NCBI GenBank assembly: GCA_003153955.1
Contig: PMCB01000047.1
Location: 1-11,881 of the forward strand
DNA: 11,881 nt
Direction: 5' to 3'
Source of the DNA: Dehalococcoidia bacterium
GTDB taxonomy: Bacteria > Chloroflexota > Dehalococcoidia > Dehalococcoidales > Fen-1064
The position numbers were made by a program, and so were the translations under genes. The notes below the pieces were generated by a model. That model was given only the letters and a program-made list of their open reading frames with translations. It had not been told where the DNA came from and searched no databases. Below, piece by piece: positions 6,955 through 11,881 of the stretch; the first letter of the stretch is position 1; every line of letters begins with the position of its first letter.

Positions 6955-7581
6955 ATGTTTGAAGTGTTATGTTATGGCGATTCTAATACCTGGGGATTCG
7001 ACCCGGCTCGCCGCGAAAGATTTAGCGGCGCGCAGAGATGGCCCGGCGTGCTGCAAAAAACTTTGGGTGCCGGTTATCATGTCATCGAAGAAGGTCTCGG
7101 CGGCCGGACTACCGTCTGGGAAGACCCCATCGAAGGCCACAAAAACGGCAAAGAATACCTCATTCCTTGCCTCGCCACCCATTCGCCGCTCGACCTTGTC
7201 ATCATCATGCTGGGCACGAACGACCTCAAATACCGGTTTTCCGTCACCGCGCAGGATATTGCCGCCGGCGCCGGAATTCTGGTGGATATTGTCAACAAAA
7301 GCGGCACCCCCAAAAATGCTAAAACGCCGCGGGTTTTACTGCTGGCTCCGCCGCCGCTGGGCAAACTCACCGAACTTAAGGAGATGTTCGAAGGCGGTCA
7401 GGAAAAATCCCGCCGGTTCTCCAAACATTTTAAAGCTGTTGCCGATATGTACGGCTGCCAATTCTTCGATAGCTCTACCGTTATCAAATCCAGCGATATC
7501 GACGGCATCCATCTGGAAAAAGAAGCCCATCAGCAATTGGGCCGGGCTGTCGCCCGGGAAGTAAAAAGAATCCTGAAGTAA
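6955..7581 (+). CDS. SGNH/GDSL-family hydrolase (esterase-like)
   Basis: The product has 208 residues; ATG 6955 is set by the AAGGAAGG site and the promoter position. The family hydrolyses esters, often acyl or acetyl groups on carbohydrates or lipids. All four blocks are visible: GDSN with nucleophile Ser10; EGLGGRTT with the block II glycine near 49-50; LGTNDLK with Asn89; and DGIH with Asp183 and His186 completing the triad. TVWEDPIEGHKNG after block II is typical of the arylesterase/acetylxylan-esterase-like subgroup. No signal peptide or membrane segment is seen, so it should be cytoplasmic. The substrate cannot be told from sequence. It is a single-gene unit, followed by a terminator, and divergent from the Fe-S aldo/keto reductase, with which it may be co-regulated. 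Confidence 0.92.
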   Translation: MFEVLCYGDSNTWGFDPARRERFSGAQRWPGVLQKTLGAGYHVIEEGLGGRTTVWEDPIEGHKNGKEYLIPCLATHSPLDLVIIMLGTNDLKYRFSVTAQDIAAGAGILVDIVNKSGTPKNAKTPRVLLLAPPPLGKLTELKEMFEGGQEKSRRFSKHFKAVADMYGCQFFDSSTVIKSSDIDGIHLEKEAHQQLGRAVAREVKRILK

Positions 7582-7589
7582 TCGTAAAA

Positions 7590-7629
7590 CCGGCCTGCTG
7601 AATATAATTACCAACTGCCGGCCTTTTTT
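7590..7629 (+). terminator. Probable terminator of the SGNH hydrolase gene
   Basis: CCGGC (7590-7594) can pair with GCCGG (7617-7621), followed by CC and six T residues (7624-7629). The stem is short and the loop long (22 bases), so strength is uncertain; position and T-run support it. Confidence 0.5.
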
Positions 7630-7633
7630 AAAA

Positions 7634-7663
7634 CCGGCGGTGAACGCGTCCGCGCTGCCGCCG
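7634..7663 (-). terminator. Hairpin at the end of the small membrane protein gene
   Basis: CGGCGG (7635-7640) and CCGCCG (7658-7663) form a 6-bp GC stem. Read on the minus strand, TTTT follows within a few bases (from AAAA at 7630-7633). It fits a terminator for the minus-strand gene ending at 7687, convergent with the SGNH gene terminator. Confidence 0.5.
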
Positions 7664-7686
7664 TAATATTTATTTGGTTACGGTCC

Positions 7687-8097
7687 TTACAGCACCCAGG
7701 TCACCAGGTAAAGGTATATCCCCATCAGCAGCACGATAATCCAGAGAAAAAAGGTTGACCGCATTGCAATCTTTAACTCGCCAAAACCTTTGATCGTCCC
7801 CTGAAAAACCAGGTTGATGTATACCCATAAAGCGACAACCGCCAAACCCAGAATATGATGCACCAGCATCGCGGCATTGAAAAATGGGGTACGGTTTCCC
7901 CGTTGAATATACCCCAGCATCGCCGGCAGCATTATCGCCCCGATGGCTGCCACCTGAACCGGGATCGCAATCCTCAGCATCAGGCAGTGCGCTTTAAGTT
8001 GATGTTTGATTTTTGCCAGGTAACCGGCCGCTAGCACGGCCGCTATCAGCACACATTGAAGAATCAAATTTATAATTATAATCGTTTTTTCAGCCAT
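7687..8097 (-). CDS. Small four-helix membrane protein, possibly DUF420-like
   Basis: The product has 136 residues from ATG at 8097, chosen because GAGGT lies about seven bases upstream; a longer frame to 8199 would cover the promoter. Four hydrophobic segments lie near residues 5-28, 42-63, 76-98 and 115-135, with short charged loops (KIKHQLKAH, KGFGELKIAMR). His32, His37 and the pair His80-His81 sit near helix ends, which could bind heme or metal. The size, four helices and an H-x2-M-L pattern (HCLML at 37-41) recall DUF420/YozB-like proteins sometimes linked to cytochrome oxidase genes, but I cannot confirm the family. It is divergent from a copper lipoprotein gene, and the two share a 157-base control region. 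The function is unknown. Confidence 0.8.
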   Translation of the reverse strand: MAEKTIIIINLILQCVLIAAVLAAGYLAKIKHQLKAHCLMLRIAIPVQVAAIGAIMLPAMLGYIQRGNRTPFFNAAMLVHHILGLAVVALWVYINLVFQGTIKGFGELKIAMRSTFFLWIIVLLMGIYLYLVTWVL

Positions 8098-8117
8098 TTT
8101 CTTACCTCTGGAATTAA

Positions 8118-8146
8118 ATTGTAGCACAAATGATTTCTTGTGACGG
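8118..8146 (-). promoter_or_regulatory. Candidate promoter of the membrane protein gene
   Basis: On the minus strand TACAAT (8118-8123) matches five of six bases of the -10 consensus. At 17 bases spacing the -35 position (8141-8146) reads CCGTCA, a poor match. That hexamer lies inside one copy of a direct repeat (8139-8147), as expected for a promoter that needs an activator. Confidence 0.4.
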
Positions 8147-8166
8147 TACTGCTCCTCTGTGACGGT
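8139..8166. repeat. Direct repeat TGTGACGGT x2, candidate regulator site
   Basis: TGTGACGGT occurs at 8139-8147 and again at 8158-8166, a 19-base period with identical orientation. The first copy overlaps the -35 position of the minus-strand gene. The second lies at the -35 position for a TATGAT at 8186-8191 that could drive the cupredoxin gene. I infer a shared regulator site. Confidence 0.5.
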
Positions 8167-8201
8167 TGTCCGGCGGGAAAAATGATATGATAACAACAAA
8201 T

Positions 8202-8217
8202 GGGTCGGTGGGTGGGT
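8202..8217 (+). repeat. Short G-rich GGGT repeat in the cupredoxin leader
   Basis: The run GGGTCGGTGGGTGGGT has three G-triplets and one G-pair about 40 bases before the cupredoxin start. It could form an imperfect G-quadruplex or just be a small slippage repeat. Confidence 0.35.
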
Positions 8218-8254
8218 GCCGCATCTGCCTTAAAAATTCAAACAGGGGGATAAT

Positions 8255-8605
8255 ATGAAAAAATATCTTGCGTTAGCCGTCGTTATGATCCTGTCCGCCG
8301 TATTGATGGTTGGCCTCTCCGGTTGTAGTTCTGCCGCCAAAACTACCGCCGCTGTTTCCGGTAATTCCGTCAACATCTCCAACTTCACTTTTGTGCCGGG
8401 CACGCTTACGGTAAACGCCGGAACCACCGTTACCTGGACCAACAGCGATTCCACCGATCATCATGTGGTCAGCGACACCGGAGTTTTTGACGGCGGCGTG
8501 ATGTCCGCCAATTCATCATACAGTTTCACATTCAATAACGCCGGGAACTTCCCTTATCATTGTTCAATCCATACCTACATGAAAGGCACCATCATCGTGA
8601 AATAG
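8255..8605 (+). CDS. Cupredoxin (plastocyanin/amicyanin-like) lipoprotein
   Basis: The product has 116 residues; AGGGGGA four bases before ATG 8255 supports the start. It is a type 1 copper electron carrier held outside the cell membrane. The N-terminus is a lipoprotein signal: MKKYL, a hydrophobic stretch, then lipobox LSGC with Cys24 as the lipidated residue. A short Ser/Ala/Thr linker follows. The single cupredoxin domain (about 37-116) shows FTFVPGTLTVNAGTTVTWTN, then ligands His70 (in DHHVVSD), Cys103, His106 and Met109 in YHCSIHTYM, and ends in GTIIVK. All four copper ligands are present, so it should bind copper. Its partner is unknown. It is divergent from a four-helix membrane protein with exposed histidines, which might be a redox partner; this is inference from position only. 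Confidence 0.93.
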   Translation: MKKYLALAVVMILSAVLMVGLSGCSSAAKTTAAVSGNSVNISNFTFVPGTLTVNAGTTVTWTNSDSTDHHVVSDTGVFDGGVMSANSSYSFTFNNAGNFPYHCSIHTYMKGTIIVK

Positions 8606-8656
8606 AGAATTTTATATGGACCGTCAGCATTTCTTGACCTGGGCTCGTATGAAATC

Positions 8657-10582
8657 TCAGATTTTGAAACCGGTATCGCGTACTTTTTCCGGGGGGATCC
8701 CTTTCGCCTTTTGCGCGATCAGGAACATCGTCAGCGATTCGATATCGATAATCCGGTTCAATGGGTGTAAATAACGGCTCAGCTGCTCGGAATAACTGAT
8801 GGACGTCATCATGCTCTTTCCCGGACTGGTTTCAGCGCCCTCGACGCTGTAGTCCATTGATTGTGCCAGATACTCATCAGGCAGGGCGGTCAGGTTGAGT
8901 TTGAATTCCGGCGCGCGGTAGGCCAGCGGGCTGTGTTCCAATACGTATAGCGGGTATACCACAAAACCCAGTTCCATCCATTTGTGCAGGCGTTTGAAAA
9001 AATCGAAGGTTTCCAGCGCGTCCTCATCCAGTTCCCCGGGCATGCCCACAATGCTGAAAATGTGCACCAGTATGCCGGTCTCGTGGAAGTTTTTCAAAAT
9101 CAGCTCGACATCTTTGAGGTTAATCCCTTTATTGATGATATCGTTGACCTTTTGCGACCCCGATTCCAGCCCCACATGTCCCCCGATAAACCCGCCTGCG
9201 GCAATTTTTTCACAGAATTCTAACGATTTAAAATTCTTCTCCATGCGGAAAAGTGCGGAAAACTTCATTTGGTTTTTCGTGCGGATATTCTCGTCTGCGA
9301 TATCCTCGATGCGTTTCGGCGATAGCGATGAATCGGTAAACCCGATGCACACCGGGTCGTATTTCTTCTTCAGCTCTTTCATGTCGGCCAGCACCAGTTC
9401 GATTCTGCGTGTCCTGGTCTTTTGGGCTTTATTGTCGAAACTCGGGGTCCCCTGCTGCGGATAGTAGCAAAAAACACATCTGCCCCAGTAACAGGCGCTG
9501 GAAGTCTCCAGCGGCAGCGGCCCCTTGGGACGGGCGGCCGCAAATTCCGGGGTACAGGCTTCATTGATATCGAATTCGTGCAGTTTTTCACCTTTGATGA
9601 TCTTCCCGTTCTGTTTGTAGGTGATATTCGGCACCCCCGCAAGGTCGGTTTTCTTTTCCAGCCGCTCGATGAGTTCGGTAAAAGGCACCTCACCCGGCCC
9701 CTCGATCAGGCTGTCAAACATTTCCCATAACGGCGGATTTTTCACCATCCGGTAGGCGATTTCGGTCACCAGTCCGCCCCCCAGCGTAATATGTATTCCG
9801 GGGTCAACGGATTTTATTGCGTGCGCCAGTGTAAAGGCCGGCACCAGCTCCGAAAGGCAAGTTATCGATATCCCCACCACATCCGGGTGTTCCGCTTTTA
9901 CCTGCGGCACTATTTTCTTACGGTAGTATGGAATCAGGAAATTATACCGTTCGTCGGTCACGGAGCGGACAATATCGCCGGCCGTAATCCCGAATGCCGT
10001 CCCGTAGAAACCCAGCCCGAAATCTATCTGCGTGGGATAATAAGCTGCGTCAATGATCGCCTTGCCGCACAGCAAAGTATAATAATTGGCAATAAACACA
10101 TCCGGTTCGAGGCTGAAATAACCTTCATCCAGGATTTTCCGGCTGCGGTCGATCTCTTTAAGCACGAAGTCTTTCTCGCTGAGTAATGCGTAAAGAACTT
10201 TGTCCGGCGTTATTTTCGCATCGATAAAACTGAAAAGCGGACGGTTTACCGCACCCATGTTTTTAACATATTTGTACCAGGACTTGTCCAGCAGCATCCC
10301 CTTCGCCAATAGCTGCCGCATCGCGTTGCCGGAACTGTGGACCAGTATTGAACCCAGGTCTTCCCGCATGAAGCGGTTCCGGGAAGCGGAATCTGCCGAC
10401 CATTGCACCCTCTCCAGCACCGGTTCCAGGTATTCGCGGGAGAGCAGGTCAAAATACGTGTTCTGGTTCAATTCCTGGAAACGGACGTCATAGCCGTGTT
10501 TCTTCACGTAAGCGTAGAGTCTGGCCGAACCTAGCGAAGGGACAAAGAAATTCGTCATCGGGGCGCAAATCCATGCTTTCAT
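8657..10582 (-). CDS. B12-binding-type radical SAM protein of unknown substrate
   Basis: The product has 641 residues from ATG at 10582. An N-terminal strand and helix (MKAWICAPMTNFF, LGSARLYAYVKKHGYDV) fit the start of a cobalamin-binding Rossmann fold. The matching later part, DVVGISIT (from Asp234) and HITLGGGLVTE (to about 270), comes only after some 190 residues. The radical SAM domain has the cluster motif ACYWGRCVFC with Cys364, Cys369 and Cys372 (CX4CX2C) and a later GLESGSQKV segment near 470. No DxHxxG motif is seen, so any cobalamin would bind without that histidine, as in many class B enzymes. Such proteins methylate or rearrange unreactive carbons in cofactors, lipids or peptides; the substrate here is unknown. 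No precursor peptide or methyltransferase partner is adjacent. The mRNA may be leaderless. It ends 51 bases from the convergent cupredoxin gene. Confidence 0.9.
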   Translation of the reverse strand: MKAWICAPMTNFFVPSLGSARLYAYVKKHGYDVRFQELNQNTYFDLLSREYLEPVLERVQWSADSASRNRFMREDLGSILVHSSGNAMRQLLAKGMLLDKSWYKYVKNMGAVNRPLFSFIDAKITPDKVLYALLSEKDFVLKEIDRSRKILDEGYFSLEPDVFIANYYTLLCGKAIIDAAYYPTQIDFGLGFYGTAFGITAGDIVRSVTDERYNFLIPYYRKKIVPQVKAEHPDVVGISITCLSELVPAFTLAHAIKSVDPGIHITLGGGLVTEIAYRMVKNPPLWEMFDSLIEGPGEVPFTELIERLEKKTDLAGVPNITYKQNGKIIKGEKLHEFDINEACTPEFAAARPKGPLPLETSSACYWGRCVFCYYPQQGTPSFDNKAQKTRTRRIELVLADMKELKKKYDPVCIGFTDSSLSPKRIEDIADENIRTKNQMKFSALFRMEKNFKSLEFCEKIAAGGFIGGHVGLESGSQKVNDIINKGINLKDVELILKNFHETGILVHIFSIVGMPGELDEDALETFDFFKRLHKWMELGFVVYPLYVLEHSPLAYRAPEFKLNLTALPDEYLAQSMDYSVEGAETSPGKSMMTSISYSEQLSRYLHPLNRIIDIESLTMFLIAQKAKGIPPEKVRDTGFKI

Positions 10583-10589
10583 TGCGCCT

Positions 10590-10595
10590 ATTATA
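10590..10595 (-). promoter_or_regulatory. Perfect -10 box implying a leaderless radical SAM mRNA
   Basis: On the minus strand TATAAT lies only seven bases before the ATG at 10582, so transcription should begin at or next to the start codon. No Shine-Dalgarno sequence is seen in between. No strong -35 is visible about 17 bases further up. Confidence 0.5.
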
Positions 10596-10647
10596 CATGA
10601 TTGCTTCCCAACTTTCTACACTTATGACAGGTAAACCTTAGTACTGT

Positions 10648-10664
10648 TCGGCCGGACCGGCCGA
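10648..10664. repeat. 17-bp perfect palindrome upstream of the radical SAM gene
   Basis: TCGGCCGG and CCGGCCGA flank one central A. It lies about 55-75 bases before the -10 box of the radical SAM gene and just after the terminator of the surface protein gene. It could be an operator or a second terminator stem. A TAGTACT string at 10639-10645 beside it repeats the half-site of the palindrome at 1615-1629. Confidence 0.5.
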
Positions 10665-10665
10665 T

Positions 10666-10707
10666 AAAAAAACAGACAGGACTCCCTTTTTTTCATGAGG
10701 AGCCCTG
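10666..10707 (-). terminator. Strong terminator of the surface protein gene
   Basis: CAGGACTCC (10677-10685) and GGAGCCCTG (10699-10707) form a 9-bp stem with one mismatch around a 13-base loop. Seven A residues at 10666-10672 read as a T-run after the stem on the minus strand. It lies 35 bases past the stop at 10743. Confidence 0.8.
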
Positions 10708-10742
10708 CCCGTTCATTGCGAACTTTAATTTGGAATTTGGAT

Positions 10743-11881
10743 TTAAGCAGTGCGCCGTCGGCGCATCACTATCCACATAATCAGCCCGATTATAATCAGA
10801 CTGCCCGCAACAATCCCTGTGATTTTCCATGGGCTTATTCCGCCGGTTGCCGTGACTGGGGCTAATACTGAATAAATGGTGAAATGCGATACCGCAGCGG
10901 TTACGGTATGGTTCACCGGGTCGACTATACAGGGTAAACTGACCCATTGTCCTGCACTTATGTCCCACCAGGCAATATAAAGCATGGATTGGTCTGCTCC
11001 CGCCGGTAAAGCCGCCGGGTCGTACTTAAGGGTGATGTTTATCGGACTGCTGAAAGTAGTGCCGCTCGGCCCGAAGTCATAATAAAGGCCCAACGCATTA
11101 ACATCGGCAGGCGGTGCGCCGGGACTGGAAACCGGCGTAAGCGTTATCGTGCTCAACGGCGCCCCCGATGCCGTTTGTGCCGTAACTCCGGCAGGAATTG
11201 TGACAATGGCATCCCCGTCCGTGGAGGCAAATGTGCCGGAAATTGGCGTACCAGTAGTAGTTGTTATTATCGGGGTAGTGGTAGTTGTCGTTAGTACCGC
11301 CGTTGTGGTAGGTGTCGTGGTAGTACTTGTAATAGCCGTGGTGCTCGGAGTCGTCGGAGTTGTGGTCGTTGTTATAACGGCGGTTGTCGTCGTGGCAGTG
11401 GTAAATATCACAACCGGCGTGGTCGTGGTCGTCGTTGTTGTAGAGGTTGTTGGTGCCGTGTATGTTATTGTCACCGTATAGGTTTGAGTGCTTCCGTTCT
11501 GCGCGGTTACCACCAGCGTTATTACATTAGCTCCAACTTTTAGATTAATCGCGCCCGAAGCCGGGCCGCCGTTGACAGTCACAGAAGCGTTCGGCTGGTT
11601 CACCACCGGTGTGACCGTAATTGAACTTACTGTTACGCTGTCCGAATAAGCAAATGTCGTTGGAATAAAATGCGGGGTCAACGTGCCGGCGCTGACCCCG
11701 ATATCCGACAAGTACGCATTATCTGACAACGCTGGCGCCGTAGTAGTAGTTGTTGTTGTTGTCGTAGTCGTAGTCGTAGTCGTGGTGGTAGTGGTAGTGG
11801 GCGGAGGCTGCACTGTTACCGTCACCACCCAATTTTTGGTGGTCGTCCCGTCTTGCGCCGTCACCACATAGGTGACCGGAC
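10743..11881 (-). CDS. Thr-rich, membrane-anchored surface protein with cadherin-like domain (C-terminal part)
   Basis: The frame runs off the window, so the N-terminus, including any signal peptide, is missing. Counting from Val at 11867 as residue 1, the order is: the end of one beta-sandwich domain (VTAQDGTTTKNWVVTVTV); 20 consecutive Thr (24-43); a cadherin-like beta-sandwich domain (47-137) with LSDIGVSAGTLTPHF, ASVTVNGG and VVTAQNGSTQTYTVTI; a long Thr/Pro/Val/Ile linker (140-205); and an Ig-like or ZU5-like region (about 208-340) with VTIPAGVTA and SPINITLKYDP. A membrane helix (about 348-368) and the tail RRRRTA close the protein. It should be held in the membrane by this helix with the domains outside; the Thr stretches are likely stalks, perhaps glycosylated. 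Such proteins usually serve adhesion or envelope structure. Ligand and exact role are unknown. Confidence 0.85.
   Translation of the reverse strand, partial: PVTYVVTAQDGTTTKNWVVTVTVQPPPTTTTTTTTTTTTTTTTTTTTAPALSDNAYLSDIGVSAGTLTPHFIPTTFAYSDSVTVSSITVTPVVNQPNASVTVNGGPASGAINLKVGANVITLVVTAQNGSTQTYTVTITYTAPTTSTTTTTTTTPVVIFTTATTTTAVITTTTTPTTPSTTAITSTTTTPTTTAVLTTTTTTPIITTTTGTPISGTFASTDGDAIVTIPAGVTAQTASGAPLSTITLTPVSSPGAPPADVNALGLYYDFGPSGTTFSSPINITLKYDPAALPAGADQSMLYIAWWDISAGQWVSLPCIVDPVNHTVTAAVSHFTIYSVLAPVTATGGISPWKITGIVAGSLIIIGLIMWIVMRRRRTA
11253..11450 (-). repeat. Thr-rich linker repeat region
   Basis: About 66 codons encode mostly Thr in runs of three to eight, broken by Pro, Ala, Val, Ile, Ser and a Phe. 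The DNA is an imperfect ACN triplet repeat with mixed third bases. It joins the cadherin-like domain to the C-terminal domain. Confidence 0.8.
11739..11798 (-). repeat. Triplet repeat encoding 20 consecutive threonines
   Basis: Twenty ACN codons in a row, with an ACG-ACT alternation repeated three times, then four ACA and three ACT. The local six- and three-base periods suggest growth by slippage or small duplications, with frame kept throughout. Confidence 0.85.

Noticed and set aside
8606..8656. Possible RiPP precursor peptide next to the radical SAM gene
   Set aside because: The 51-base gap has no plausible peptide gene, and the region 10583-10742 on the other side holds only a terminator, palindrome and promoter.
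8982..9464. 160-codon plus-strand open frame antisense to the radical SAM gene
   Set aside because: It is Ser/Phe-rich, mirrors the coding strand and has no recognisable domain.
11149..11871. Plus-strand open frames encoding poly-Val stretches (11149-11481 and 11683-11871)
   Set aside because: They are the antisense of the ACN threonine repeats; composition is purely a result of the triplet repeat.

Overview
The window looks like chromosomal DNA of a free-living, probably anaerobic bacterium. My best guess is an uncultured Chloroflexota of the Dehalococcoidia type. The guess rests on general character: a cytoplasmic multi-PAS kinase, an Fe-S aldo/keto reductase, a cobalamin-type radical SAM protein, and a poly-threonine surface protein with cadherin-like domains and a C-terminal membrane anchor. 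No rRNA or other phylogenetic marker is present, so the assignment is tentative. Genes are single or divergent transcription units, not one long operon. I see no tRNA, rRNA, CRISPR array, intact insertion sequence or phage gene.

Layout. Positions 1-1386 (+) hold the C-terminal part of a DnaE2/ImuC-type error-prone DNA polymerase. A 513-base gap (1387-1899) follows, with two short perfect palindromes and two potential RNA hairpins. Positions 1900-4425 (+) encode a soluble PAS-GAF-PAS-PAS histidine kinase with no response regulator beside it. A GC-rich hairpin (4450-4484) separates it from a convergent HpcH/HpaI-type aldolase-fold gene (4515-5354, -), whose catalytic His and Arg positions appear substituted. 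A 316-base gap (5355-5670) carries a promoter and two strong tandem hairpins. Next is an aldo/keto reductase with two C-terminal four-cysteine motifs (5671-6801, -), divergent from an SGNH hydrolase (6955-7581, +). Their promoters stand back to back around a small dyad.

After convergent terminators come a small four-helix membrane protein (7687-8097, -) and, divergent from it, a type 1 copper lipoprotein (8255-8605, +). The space between them has a 9-bp direct repeat at likely promoter elements. Positions 8657-10582 (-) hold a 641-residue B12-binding-type radical SAM protein with CX4CX2C cluster spacing and an apparently leaderless start. The window ends inside a Thr-rich cell-surface protein (10743-11881, -).

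How they fit together: no pathway links all of the genes. Two pairs share control regions, so co-regulation is plausible: reductase with SGNH hydrolase, and membrane protein with cupredoxin. I find no convincing new multi-gene system. The best leads are the altered HpaI-like active site, the radical SAM architecture, and several symmetric or repeated sites in promoters and leaders.
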